Source: Nakamurella sp. A5-74 (GTDB taxonomy: Bacteria > Actinomycetota > Actinomycetes > Mycobacteriales > Nakamurellaceae). From it: DNA of 64,000 nt. The notes under the pieces were generated by a model that was not told the origin of the DNA, ran no database searches, and saw only the letters and a list, made by a program, of their open reading frames with translations. The stretch spans positions 2,976,001 through 3,040,000 of the forward strand of contig NZ_CP159218.1 of NCBI RefSeq assembly GCF_040438885.1. Reading direction: 5' to 3'. Every line of letters begins with the position of its first letter. The first letter of the stretch is position 1. Of this stretch, positions 55,692 to 64,000 are shown piece by piece. The position numbers and the translations under genes are program-made.

Positions 55692-56706
55692 CGGCGAGCC
55701 GCTGCCGCTGGACGTCGATGTCGTAGTTCGCGTCCGGATACGTCGGGTCGAGACCGACCAGCGTTTCGTGCAACAGCGCCGCCACCGCCCAGTTCCGGTA
55801 CCACTTCTTGTCCGCCGGGATGATGAACCACGGTGCGGCGACGGTCGAGCACCGACGCAGCGCGTCGACATAGGCGGCCTGGTAGTCGTCCCAGTAGCCC
55901 CGCTCGTCGATGTCGACCGGGTTGAACTTCCAGAACTTGGTCTCATCATCCAGCCGCGCGAGCAGTCGCTCCCGCTGGACCTCCTTGGACACATGGAGGA
56001 AGCACTTGATCAGCGTCACCCCCGCCCTGGCCAGCCGCCGCTCGAACGCGTTGATCTGGCTGAACCGCTGCGACCACTGCGCCTTCGGCACCAGGTCGTG
56101 GACGCGGACCACCAGGACGTCCTCGTACTGGGAGCGGTTGAACACGCCGATCTGACCGGCCTGCGGCACGGCGCTCTCGATCCGCCAGAGGAAATCGTGC
56201 GCCAGCTGCTCGGCAGTCGGCTTCTTGAACGACGAGATCCGGATCTCACCTGGATTGAGCTGACCCACGACGTGCCGGATGACGCCGTCCTTGCCTGCGG
56301 TGTCCATCCCCTGCAGCAGCACCAGCACCGATCGACGGCCGCCGACCGTGCTCTGCGCGAAGAGCTTCTCCTGCAGCTCGGCGAGCGGGCCGGCCAGCTC
56401 CTGCATCGCCTCTGCGGCGTCCTTCTTGTTCTTCGGCCCGACGGGAGCGGGCAGGGTGGACACCTCCGCCAGCGACCGGATTCCGGACGGCGCCCGCAGG
56501 ACCGAGGCGACCGAGTGCTCCTTGCCGGTCCCGTCCGCAGCCAACTCGACTGCGTTCGGCGGCAGCTCCTCGACCGACGGCTGTGCGCCCACCGCCATGG
56601 CCTTGGCAGCCCGGTCCTTCTTCGGGCCCGACTTCGCCGCACCGGACTTCGCCGAGCCGGTGTTCCGGGTACCGGATGTCTTCGCGTCCTGCTTCTTGCC
56701 TGCCAT
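55684..56706 (-). CDS. ppk2: Polyphosphate kinase 2 family protein
   Basis: This 340-residue PPK2 enzyme phosphorylates nucleotides with polyphosphate. Walker A is LLQGMDTAGKDGVIRHV; the lid and second motif follow as FNRSQYEDVLVVRVH and KCFLHVSKEVQRERLLARLD, with the C-terminal WFIIPADKKWYRNWAVAALL. The first ~60 residues are a Lys/Ala/Gly-rich tail (KKQDAKTSGTRNTGSAKSGA). The ATG at 56706 is the start nearest to the family; an open frame continues upstream to 56826. Confidence 0.93.
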   Translation of the reverse strand: MAGKKQDAKTSGTRNTGSAKSGAAKSGPKKDRAAKAMAVGAQPSVEELPPNAVELAADGTGKEHSVASVLRAPSGIRSLAEVSTLPAPVGPKNKKDAAEAMQELAGPLAELQEKLFAQSTVGGRRSVLVLLQGMDTAGKDGVIRHVVGQLNPGEIRISSFKKPTAEQLAHDFLWRIESAVPQAGQIGVFNRSQYEDVLVVRVHDLVPKAQWSQRFSQINAFERRLARAGVTLIKCFLHVSKEVQRERLLARLDDETKFWKFNPVDIDERGYWDDYQAAYVDALRRCSTVAAPWFIIPADKKWYRNWAVAALLHETLVGLDPTYPDANYDIDVQRQRLADE

Positions 56707-56944
56707 CCAGTGACTGTGGCACGAAATCCGCCCTCCGACCAGTACGGACAGGTTCGATCGTCGGGGTCGTAGTCGGCACAACGAATGCGGGCTGTCTCCG
56801 GCAGTTCTGCAATGAACTGTGCCCATCAGGGCCTCGGCGCCTGCTGTTTGCTGCGCCGCCCGGTCACTAGGCTCGATGCGTCGACCATCGATCGGCGCCG
56901 CCCTCCCGGGGACCGTGAGCGTCGATCAACAGAAAGAGGTACGT

Positions 56945-58183
56945 GTGAGCACCACCGAACGTCCGACCGAACACCTTCCCAGCGCCCGCGCGTTGGAACT
57001 GCTGGAGCTCGACGAGACGTGGTGTGCCCACAACTACCACCCGCTACCGGTGGTCATCGCGGAGGCGTCCGGCGCCTGGGTGACGGACGTCGACGGGCGT
57101 CGCTACCTCGACATGCTGGCCGGCTACTCCGCGCTCAACTTCGGCCACAGCCATCCCGATCTGATCGCCGCTGCCACCGCCCAGCTCGGCCGGGTCACTC
57201 TCACCTCCCGGGCGTTCCACCACGACCAGCTCGGCGCGTTCTGCCAGGAACTCGCCGCCCTGACCGGCACCGAGATGGTGCTGCCGATGAACTCCGGCGC
57301 CGAGGCCGTCGAGTCGGCTCTGAAGGTGGCGCGCAAGTGGGCATACCAGGTCAAGGGGATCGCCGAGAACCGCGCCAGGATCATCACCGCCGGTGGCAAC
57401 TTCCACGGTCGGACCATCTCGATCGTCTCCTTCTCCGACGACCCGGTCGCCACCGCGGACTACGGCCCGTACACGCCGGGCTTCGACTCGGTGAAGTACG
57501 GCGACGCGGAGGCTCTCGAAGCCGCGATCACGCCGGACACCGCCGCCATCCTGTTGGAACCCATCCAGGGTGAGGCCGGGGTCGTCGTCCCGCCCGCCGG
57601 GTACCTGGCCAGGGTCCGGGAACTGTGTGATGCCCACGACGTGCTGCTGATCGCCGACGAGATCCAGTCGGGGCTCGGGCGGACCGGGAAGCTGCTGGCG
57701 CTGGACCACGAGGGTGTCCGCGCCGACCTGTACACCCTCGGCAAGGCTCTCGGTGGCGGCATCCTGCCGGTCTCCGCTGTGGTCGGCCGACGCGACGTGC
57801 TCGGGGTCCTGAAGCCGGGCACCCACGGGTCGACCTTCGGCGGCAACCCCCTCGCCTGCGCCGTCGGCCGGGCCGTTGTCAAGCTGCTGGCCACCGGCGA
57901 GATGCAAAGGCGCGCAACAGAACTCGGCGAGCACCTGCATGCCCGACTGGGTGAACTGGTCGGTCGCGGGGTGGCCGAGGTCCGCGGACGAGGGCTGTGG
58001 GCAGGCGTCCAACTCGCCCCCGGCGGACCCTCGGGACGCTCGGTGTCCCAGGCCATGATGGCGCGCGGCGTGCTGATCAAGGAGACCCACGAGTCGACGC
58101 TGCGCTTCGCGCCGCCGTTGGTGATCACCGCGGACGAGATCGACCTCGCGGTCGGGCACCTGGCCGACGTCATCGGCGGCTGA
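56945..58183 (+). CDS. rocD: Ornithine-oxo-acid transaminase
   Basis: This 412-residue class III aminotransferase turns ornithine into glutamate semialdehyde. Motifs are NYHPLPVVIAEASGAWVTDV, PMNSGAEAVESALKVARKWA, GGNFHGRT, LLEPIQGEAGV, LLIADEIQSGLGRTG and the PLP Lys in LYTLGKALGGG. The N-terminal H-N-Y-x-P-L-P-V is specific to ornithine aminotransferases. The GTG at 56945 follows AAAGAGGT; an upstream open frame to 56819 has no family similarity. Confidence 0.94.
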   Translation: MSTTERPTEHLPSARALELLELDETWCAHNYHPLPVVIAEASGAWVTDVDGRRYLDMLAGYSALNFGHSHPDLIAAATAQLGRVTLTSRAFHHDQLGAFCQELAALTGTEMVLPMNSGAEAVESALKVARKWAYQVKGIAENRARIITAGGNFHGRTISIVSFSDDPVATADYGPYTPGFDSVKYGDAEALEAAITPDTAAILLEPIQGEAGVVVPPAGYLARVRELCDAHDVLLIADEIQSGLGRTGKLLALDHEGVRADLYTLGKALGGGILPVSAVVGRRDVLGVLKPGTHGSTFGGNPLACAVGRAVVKLLATGEMQRRATELGEHLHARLGELVGRGVAEVRGRGLWAGVQLAPGGPSGRSVSQAMMARGVLIKETHESTLRFAPPLVITADEIDLAVGHLADVIGG

Positions 58184-58267
58184 ACGACCCCCTCCTTCGC
58201 CGTCATCGTCGGGCGCAGCCACCGCCGTTCACCGTCGCCCCGTCGGCGGTCGTGATGCAATGGCCGG

Positions 58268-59068
58268 GTGCTGCTGCTCCTGACCGATCCCGGATCCGCG
58301 CCCGATCCCGCGTCCGGGACCGCCCGTGCGGCGGTGGCCGGCACGGCCGTGGATCTGAGCAGCCGGCAGGTCGATCCCGCAGCCGAGGACCTCGTCGCGG
58401 CAGCGCTGGCCTGGCCGACGGACTCCGACCGGATCACCGTGCGGGCCAACATGGTGGCCTCACTGGACGGCGGCACGACGCTTCGGGGCACCTCCGGTGG
58501 CCTCGGCTCCCCCGTCGACCAGCGGCTGATCGGCATCCAACGTGATCTCGCCGACGTCATCCTGGTGGGTGCCGGCACCGTCATCTCAGAGGGCTACCCG
58601 GGCACGAAGAGCTTCCCGCGGCGGCTCGCCCGCCGCGAGCGCTGGGGACGCAGCGGCCTGCCCCGCTGGGTGATCGTCGCCTCGCGCGGGCTACCCACAG
58701 GGCTGAAGGCCATCGTCGAGAGCGAGGTTCCCCCGCTGGTGCTGACTCCCGATGACGTCGAGCACCCCGAGGGCGTCGAGGTGATCCGCACCGGGTCGGA
58801 CCTCGACCTGGGGGTGGGCCTGGCCCAGTTGGCGGAGCGCGGCGTCCGGCGGGTGCTGTGCGAGGGCGGGCCGACCCTGCTCGGTCGACTCGAGAGCCGG
58901 GCGCTGCTCGACGAGCTCAGCCTCACCATCTCTCCGACACTGCTCGGCTCGGGCGATCCGGTGCCGCTGCTCGGGGGGATGGCGCTCCGGGAGGAGTCCC
59001 GCTGGTCGTTGGTGTCGCTGTTCGCCGATGGTGGGCACCTGTTCCCCCGGTACCGGCGCAGCCGATGA
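58268..59068 (+). CDS. RibD C-terminal domain reductase (pyrimidine/DHFR-like)
   Basis: This 266-residue protein resembles the RibD-C/dihydrofolate reductase-like fold: VRANMVASLDGGTTLRGTSG, LVGAGTVISEGYP (NADPH loop), RVLCEGGPTLLGRLESRALL and LDELSLTISPTLLGSGDP. Actinobacteria encode such pyrimidine reductase-like proteins apart from riboflavin genes. The start is a GTG at 58268. The stop overlaps the start of the next gene (ATGA). Confidence 0.87.
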   Translation: MLLLLTDPGSAPDPASGTARAAVAGTAVDLSSRQVDPAAEDLVAAALAWPTDSDRITVRANMVASLDGGTTLRGTSGGLGSPVDQRLIGIQRDLADVILVGAGTVISEGYPGTKSFPRRLARRERWGRSGLPRWVIVASRGLPTGLKAIVESEVPPLVLTPDDVEHPEGVEVIRTGSDLDLGVGLAQLAERGVRRVLCEGGPTLLGRLESRALLDELSLTISPTLLGSGDPVPLLGGMALREESRWSLVSLFADGGHLFPRYRRSR

Positions 59069-60642
59069 GGGTCGGCGCAGCCAGGACCTCGGCGGCCCTC
59101 GCGGTGGCCGCTCTGACGGTCCTCTCCGCGTGCTCGGTGGGTCCGTCCCGTCGGCCGGGTCTGGCGGTCGCCGGTTCGGTTGCGGCGCCGGTCACCGCCG
59201 CAACGACCGCCCCTTCGACACGCCCCTCCGGTCCCGGCGGCGCCGGTCAGCAGGCGGACCCGGTGGACTGGCAGGACTGCCCCTCCTCGGTGGAACCGCC
59301 GTCCGCCGGGCAGAGCTGGGAACTGCAGTGCGCCGAGGTACAGGTGCCGATCGATCGGTCGGTACGCAACTCGGACACCGTGACGGTGGCGATCTCGCGG
59401 GTACGCACGGCTTCGACCCCGCAGGACGCTCCCCCGTTGCTGGTGCTGCTCGGCGAACCCGGCGAGAACGGTCGCGACGACGTGGCGCGGGTGGCCGCCG
59501 GCCTGGACCCTGCGCTGCTGGCGCAGTACTCGATCGTCACCCTGGACGTCCGCGGCACCGGCCGGCCGTGGGACGAGCTGCAGTGCCTCGAGGACCGCAC
59601 CATCGCGAACTTGCTGGCTCCCCCGCAGAGCGTCGCCGACCGGACATCGTCCGACCTGGTGGCGAGCATCTCCAAGGACGCCGTCTTCGACTGCGCCGAC
59701 ACCGCGCAGAACCTGATCACCGACGTCACCACGACCGATGTCGCGGACGACCTCGATGCGATCCGTGACGCCATGGGCGTCGACACCGTCACGCTGTTCG
59801 GGCAGGGCTGGGGGGCGACCGTCGGGGCCGTCTACGTCGACCGGTATCCCGGCCGGGTGCGGGCCGCCGTCCTTGACTCGCCGTCCGATGCCACCGCCAC
59901 CGCTGCGGAACAGATCGGGGCCCGGGCAGACGCGCTGGAGGCGGCACTGGACGCCTTCGCCGCCGACTGCGCCGCCGCCGCGGGGGGCTGCCCCCTGGGC
60001 GACGATCCGAGGACCGCCGTCGAACGCGTGGTCGACGAGCTCGGCGATACCGGGGACACCGGCGACGAGTTCTTCCTGACCGGTGGCAGCGTGCTGCTCG
60101 CGCTGACCACGACGCTCGGTACACCGTCTGAGTGGCCTGCGCTGATCGATGCTCTCCGCGCAGCCCAGCAGGGCGAGCTGGCGAAGGTGGAGGCCCTGGT
60201 CACAGCGTCGGTGTCCCGGGAGGACACCGGCGACCTGGCCCAGGCTCGGCTGGAGTACACGTGCAACGACTCCTCCATCCGGCTGACCGCGGACGACATG
60301 CGCAGTGGCGCGGCGGCCGCAGTCCGCACTGCTCCGTTGTTCGGCCCGTTTGTCGCCGGTCAGCTCGGGTTGTGTTCGGCGTGGCCGGCGGCGACGGCGG
60401 CGCTCGGCCGACTCAGCGGAACCGGAGCGCCTCCCGTGCTGGTCACCGGTTCGACCGCGGACCCGGTCAGCCCCTACGCAGGGGCACAGGCGATCGCAGA
60501 TCAGCTCAGCTCGGCGATCCTGGTGTCGTGGCAGGCGGGTCAGCACGGAGCGGTGACCGGCAGCAGCTGTGTCCGGAAGCTGGCGATCGCCTACCTCACC
60601 ACGGGTACCGCTCCCGCCGACGGACGGCTCTGCCCGCCGTAG
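59065..60642 (+). CDS. Exported alpha/beta-hydrolase with TAP-like C-terminus, nucleophile Ser replaced by Gly
   Basis: This 525-residue exported protein has a signal peptide with lipobox-like LTVLSAC, a Ala/Pro/Thr linker, then the alpha/beta-hydrolase fold of the SlpD/tripeptidyl-aminopeptidase group. The strand-turn motif reads LFGQGWGATVGAVYVDRYPG, where family members have G-x-S-x-G; the Ser is Gly. The catalytic Asp (STADPVSPYA) and His (QAGQHGAVTG) positions remain. The ATG at 59065 overlaps the reductase stop. It is probably a binding protein or inactive paralogue. Confidence 0.85.
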   Translation: MRVGAARTSAALAVAALTVLSACSVGPSRRPGLAVAGSVAAPVTAATTAPSTRPSGPGGAGQQADPVDWQDCPSSVEPPSAGQSWELQCAEVQVPIDRSVRNSDTVTVAISRVRTASTPQDAPPLLVLLGEPGENGRDDVARVAAGLDPALLAQYSIVTLDVRGTGRPWDELQCLEDRTIANLLAPPQSVADRTSSDLVASISKDAVFDCADTAQNLITDVTTTDVADDLDAIRDAMGVDTVTLFGQGWGATVGAVYVDRYPGRVRAAVLDSPSDATATAAEQIGARADALEAALDAFAADCAAAAGGCPLGDDPRTAVERVVDELGDTGDTGDEFFLTGGSVLLALTTTLGTPSEWPALIDALRAAQQGELAKVEALVTASVSREDTGDLAQARLEYTCNDSSIRLTADDMRSGAAAAVRTAPLFGPFVAGQLGLCSAWPAATAALGRLSGTGAPPVLVTGSTADPVSPYAGAQAIADQLSSAILVSWQAGQHGAVTGSSCVRKLAIAYLTTGTAPADGRLCPP

Positions 60643-60721
60643 CCCGGTGCGGTGGGAGCGCGGTGCCGTCCGGAGGGCGGTGCGGTCCGACGGCGGTGCC
60701 CCCGAGCAGGTCGCGCGTACC

Positions 60722-61174
60722 ATGGAATCCATGACGGAGAGCACCACAACGCCCGACCCCCAGGCCAGCACCCGCAGCGATGCCGAGTGGCGCGAGCTCC
60801 TCGATCCCGCCGCGTACCAGGTACTGCGGGAGTCAGGCACCGAACGGGCGTTCACGGGTGAGTACACGGACACCGAGACCGTCGGTGTGTACCACTGCCG
60901 GGCGTGCGGGAACGAGCTGTTCCGTTCGCAGACGAAGTTCCACTCGCACTGCGGGTGGCCGAGCTTCTATGCGCCCAGCTCGGACGACCACGTGGTGCTG
61001 ATCAAGGACCGCACGATGGGCATGACGCGCATCGAGGTGCGGTGCGCGCACTGCGACTCCCACCTCGGACACGTCTTCGAGGGCGAGGGCTATGGCACCC
61101 CGACCGACCAGCGCTACTGCATCAACTCGGTGGCGATGACCCTCGAGCCGACCGGTGACACCCCGACCGGCTGA
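60722..61174 (+). CDS. msrB: Peptide-methionine (R)-S-oxide reductase MsrB
   Basis: This 150-residue enzyme reduces methionine-R-sulfoxide in proteins. Two C-x-x-C pairs (YHCRACGNELF, VRCAHCDSHLGHVF) bind zinc; FHSHCGWPSF and the catalytic Cys in DQRYCINSVAM are in place. Starts at 60722 (MESMTEST) or 60731 are both possible. It lies 79 bp after the hydrolase gene. Confidence 0.95.
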   Translation: MESMTESTTTPDPQASTRSDAEWRELLDPAAYQVLRESGTERAFTGEYTDTETVGVYHCRACGNELFRSQTKFHSHCGWPSFYAPSSDDHVVLIKDRTMGMTRIEVRCAHCDSHLGHVFEGEGYGTPTDQRYCINSVAMTLEPTGDTPTG

Positions 61175-61264
61175 CCCCAGGCGGCGACGTCGTCACCGAC
61201 GTCACGGCCGCAGCGACGGCGCGCCACGGGGAGGGCTGTCGGACCGCGGTCGTACCCTCCCACC

Positions 61265-61831
61265 ATGAGCGTCACGGCGACCACCACCTCCGAGTTCACC
61301 ACCGCAGTCGAGTCGCTGCGCGCGGTGACGACCCGGCGCGAGATCCTGCTCGAATCCCTGCCGGCGCCGGCCCGACTTGCGCCACACTCCTTCGCGCTGT
61401 CCGCGACCGTCACTGTCGGGGACGACGAGTGGGGTTCGGGCCGGCTCGTGCTCCTGCACGACCCGGAGGGCGTCGAGGCCTGGGACGGGACGTTGCGGAT
61501 CGTGGTCTTCGCGACCTGCATCCTGGACGGTGCGATGGCGGGCGACCCGCTACTGCCGGAGGTGGCCTGGAGCTGGCTGGTGGACGCGTTGCAGGATGCC
61601 CCCCACACCGCGCTGGGTGGCACCGTCACGGCCACCCGATCCACCCGATTCGGAGACATCACCGGGCCGGAGAACGCCGACGATCTCGAGATCCGGGCTT
61701 CCTGGACCCCTCGGGACGCGAACCTCACCCATCACCTCGACGCCTATCTGGCCCTGCTCGCGGCCGCGGCTGGTCTCCCTCCGGAGGGTGTTTCCCCCTT
61801 ACGGGTGAACGACCGCTCGAATGACTACTGA
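61265..61831 (+). CDS. DUF3000 family protein
   Basis: This 188-residue actinobacterial protein has SFALSATVTVGDDEWGSGRL, VLLHDPEGVEAWDGTLRIVV and SWTPRDANLTHHLDAYLALL, typical of DUF3000. Function is unknown. The conserved neighbourhood (DUF3000, LuxR-type regulator, RNase D) is as in other actinobacteria. A short inverted pair GGTGCC...GGCACC follows its stop (61858-61881). Confidence 0.88.
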   Translation: MSVTATTTSEFTTAVESLRAVTTRREILLESLPAPARLAPHSFALSATVTVGDDEWGSGRLVLLHDPEGVEAWDGTLRIVVFATCILDGAMAGDPLLPEVAWSWLVDALQDAPHTALGGTVTATRSTRFGDITGPENADDLEIRASWTPRDANLTHHLDAYLALLAAAAGLPPEGVSPLRVNDRSNDY

Positions 61832-61917
61832 ATCTGTCACCCATCAAGGCGTGGATTGGTGCCGCTCCTTGACCTGGCACCGCCAGATCAGTGAAACTGG
61901 TTCGTATACGTGGTATC

Positions 61918-61947
61918 GATGGTCAGTTTTTCACCGATAGTCAGTTT
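61918..61947 (+). promoter_or_regulatory. Direct repeat before the LuxR-type regulator gene
   Basis: GATGGTCAGTTT (61918-61929) and GATAGTCAGTTT (61936-61947) are spaced by 18 bp start to start, 65 bp before the regulator start. They may be an operator or promoter-overlapping site. Confidence 0.4.
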
Positions 61948-62011
61948 GGGCCGAGAACTACCAACTCGCGGGAGAGCGCGTCAGCGCCTCCTCGCCGTCG
62001 AAGGAGTACCG

Positions 62012-62692
62012 GTGGAAACCACCACGATGCTGCCCTGGGGAAGCGCCGGTCAGCCCGAGGGCGCCGCACGCACGGAGGCCGATCCGGCCACCGGCCTACG
62101 CCTTCCGCGGCCGCGTGTCGGCGCGGCGGAATCGATCCCTTCCATGTCCACCGTCAGGGTTCTCGTCGCCGACCCCGATCCCGAGAGCCGACACGCCCTG
62201 CAGAACGCGCTCACCGCCTCGGGCGCCGACACCGTCGACGAGGCGACCGACGAGACCGAACTGACGCGCCGGGTGTCGGACGGCCGCGGCGGTGATCTGC
62301 TGCTCGTCAGCCTGGCCTTCGGCTCCTCCACTGCTCCGCTGATCGCGGCCGCTCGCGCGGACGGCTGGACCCGGGTCATCGCGCTGTCGCCGCAGGGCGA
62401 GATCGGCGCCGTCATCGACGCCGTGGGTGCGGGTGCTCACGGCATCCTGCTCGGTCGTCGATCCGGCCCCCCGCCCGCTCACGTTCCCTCCACCATCAAC
62501 GACCTGTCCGCCCGCGAGGTCGAGGTGCTGAATCTCGTGGCGGACGGCCGTTCGAACAAGTGGATCGGCGAGCAGCTCTCGCTGTCCGCACTCACGGTCA
62601 AGAGCCATCTCGCCAGGATCGGACGGAAGCTCGGAACCGGTGATCGCGCCCACATGGTCGCGCTGGCCCTCCGCGCCGGAGTCATCTCCTGA
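62012..62692 (+). CDS. LuxR-type response-regulator-like transcription factor
   Basis: This 226-residue regulator has a receiver-like N-terminal domain (VRVLVADPDPESRHALQNAL) and a C-terminal LuxR HTH (DLSAREVEVLNLVADGRSNK and LSALTVKSHLARIGRKLGTG). The receiver lacks a clear phospho-acceptor Asp at its usual place (LLLVSLAFG), so it may be phosphorylation-independent. The GTG at 62012 follows AAGGAG. It is part of the DUF3000-regulator-rnd neighbourhood. Confidence 0.87.
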   Translation: METTTMLPWGSAGQPEGAARTEADPATGLRLPRPRVGAAESIPSMSTVRVLVADPDPESRHALQNALTASGADTVDEATDETELTRRVSDGRGGDLLLVSLAFGSSTAPLIAAARADGWTRVIALSPQGEIGAVIDAVGAGAHGILLGRRSGPPPAHVPSTINDLSAREVEVLNLVADGRSNKWIGEQLSLSALTVKSHLARIGRKLGTGDRAHMVALALRAGVIS

Positions 62693-62814
62693 GCGCTGGT
62701 TCGACCGTTGTACCGTCGGGGGACGATGCATCCGTCGATGAGGGTGCGCTTCCCCTGCTCGCTCCGCGCACCGGATTCCGTGGCCCGCTCACCGATCGGG
62801 CAGCGCTCGACGGA

Positions 62815-63960
62815 TTGGCTGCGGCCCTGTCCGCCGGAACGGGCAGCATCGCCCTCGACACCGAGCGGGCCTCGGGTTTCCGGTACTCCCAGCGGGCTCA
62901 GCTGATCCAGCTCCGGCGGGAGGATGTCGGCACCGTTCTGCTGGATCCCATCGCGCTGGGCGATCTGTCGGTGCTCACCGCCCCGCTCGCCCGGTTCGAG
63001 TGGGTCCTGCACGCTGCCAGCCAGGACCTGCCGTGCCTGGCAGAGGAGAACCTGCTGCCCGGATCCCTCTTCGACACCGAGCTCGCCGGACGCCTGGCCG
63101 GGCTCCCGCGGGTCGGACTCGGGCCACTGGTCGAGAGCCAGCTCGGATTGTCGCTGAGCAAGGGCCACGGAGCGGACGACTGGTCGGTGCGCCCTCTCCC
63201 CCAGGCGTGGCTCATCTATGCAGCACTCGACGTCGAGGTACTGATCGAACTCCAAGCAGTACTCACCACCCTGCTCGAGGAGCAGGGCAAGTGGGAATGG
63301 GCCCGGCAGGAGTTCGCCGCTCTCGCCGCAGGCGCAGCCGTCCCGACTCCCCCACGCGTCGATCCCTGGCGCCGGACGTCGGGCATCCACAAGATCAAGG
63401 ACCGTCGGGTGCTGGCCATCGTCAGCGAGCTGTGGACGACCCGCGACCGGATCGCCCGCGAGCGGGATCTGGCACCCCACCGGGTGTTGCCGGACACCGC
63501 GATCGTCGATGTAGCGGTCAACCAGCCGACAACGCTCAACGACCTGGTGGGCCGACCGGTGTTCCGCGGCCGGATGCAACGGCGGCAGGCGAACATCTGG
63601 TTCGACGCTCTCAGCCGGGCCCGGCGGTTGCCGGCCGCTGAGCTGCCGCCGGTCTCGCTGCGTCAGGACGGTCCACCTCCCGCTTCCCGGTGGGCCACCA
63701 AGGATCCGGAGGCCCACCGCAGGCTCTCCGCAGCACGCTCGGCCCTGGCCGAGCTGTCCGAGGAGGTCTCGACGCCGGTGGAGAACCTGCTGTCCCCTGC
63801 CCTGCTCCGCGGTGCGCTGTGGGGCCCGGACGCAGCGCACGACGAGAGCACCCTGGCCGGGCAGCTCACCGCCGCCGGGGCTCGTCCGTGGCAGGTGGAG
63901 CTGACCGTGCCGAGGGTGATCGCCGCTCTGGCCGACGCGGAGACTTCGACCACAGCCTGA
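62815..63960 (+). CDS. rnd: Ribonuclease D (HRDC domain)
   Basis: This DEDD-type 3'-5' exoribonuclease has IALDTERASGFRYSQRAQLI (D-x-E), FEWVLHAASQDLPCLAEENL and AWLIYAALDVEVLIELQ for the metal ligands, followed by WRRTSGIHKIKDRRVLAIVS and an HRDC domain. The TTG at 62815 gives 381 residues, but the frame is open back past 62701 with sequence like other actinobacterial N-termini (GALPLLAPRTGFRGPLTDRA), so the true start may lie upstream at a non-standard codon. Confidence 0.9.
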   Translation: MAAALSAGTGSIALDTERASGFRYSQRAQLIQLRREDVGTVLLDPIALGDLSVLTAPLARFEWVLHAASQDLPCLAEENLLPGSLFDTELAGRLAGLPRVGLGPLVESQLGLSLSKGHGADDWSVRPLPQAWLIYAALDVEVLIELQAVLTTLLEEQGKWEWARQEFAALAAGAAVPTPPRVDPWRRTSGIHKIKDRRVLAIVSELWTTRDRIARERDLAPHRVLPDTAIVDVAVNQPTTLNDLVGRPVFRGRMQRRQANIWFDALSRARRLPAAELPPVSLRQDGPPPASRWATKDPEAHRRLSAARSALAELSEEVSTPVENLLSPALLRGALWGPDAAHDESTLAGQLTAAGARPWQVELTVPRVIAALADAETSTTA

Positions 63961-64000
63961 TCCCCCGAACAAGTTACTCGCGGGTAGCATCGGTCTCGAC

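Overview
The window is high-GC chromosomal DNA from an actinobacterium. The markers are an SsgA-family protein, a Wbl (WhiB-like) protein, phosphatidyl-inositol mannoside lipid genes, a CofC/FbiD-type F420 enzyme, DUF3000, DUF3048 and the usual actinobacterial order thrS-HIT-pgsA-patA-pimA-NUDIX ... yebC-ruvCAB-yajC-secDF. The genus cannot be fixed from sequence alone; a Nakamurella/Frankia-like lineage is a guess.

Region A (1-28,000) is mostly housekeeping. From right to left on the minus strand it runs: alpha-2-macroglobulin-like giant exported protein, thrS, HIT protein, PI synthase, acyltransferase, PimA mannosyltransferase, NUDIX, two DUF3048 lipoproteins, yebC, ruvC, ruvA, ruvB, a SecD-like lipoprotein, yajC, secD and the start of secF. 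Most junctions overlap by 1-4 bases, so these are translationally coupled operons. A divergent MocR-regulator/YczE membrane-protein pair sits where pdxS/pdxT lie in many relatives.

Region B (28,260-54,050) is an accessory island built around four tRNA genes. Two related integrative elements lie mirror-wise, one in each of two neighbouring tRNA-Val genes. Element 1 (28,261-39,404) sits at tRNA-Val(GAC) on the minus strand. Element 2 (40,579-50,412) sits at tRNA-Val(CAC) on the plus strand. Each is bounded by a 25-bp copy of the tRNA 3' end, with a tyrosine integrase next to the distal copy. Each carries the same early module in the same order: wHTH/excisionase-like protein, small protein, lone DnaB-N-like domain protein, and DUF3631 ATPase with C-terminal zinc ribbons. 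Element 2 continues into a Wbl protein, small genes, a P27-type terminase small subunit and a PIN/DUF433 toxin-antitoxin pair. Element 1 continues into two phage baseplate genes (LysM protein; CHAP-hub protein) and a TerS-like gene. Element 1 ends in a DUF4352-like lipoprotein and tandem ImmA-like peptidases; element 2 also carries a lipoprotein. Neither has capsid, portal or large terminase, so both look like phage-satellite-type elements rather than prophages. A decayed third element (50,413-~54,046) lies behind element 2, with a truncated terS and its neighbour broken by an amber stop.

Region C (54,055-64,000) returns to chromosome: DUF3817 and a membrane protein, a CofC/FbiD-like guanylyltransferase, PPK2, ornithine aminotransferase, a RibD-C reductase coupled to an exported alpha/beta-hydrolase that lacks its nucleophile serine, MsrB, DUF3000, a LuxR-type regulator and RNase D.
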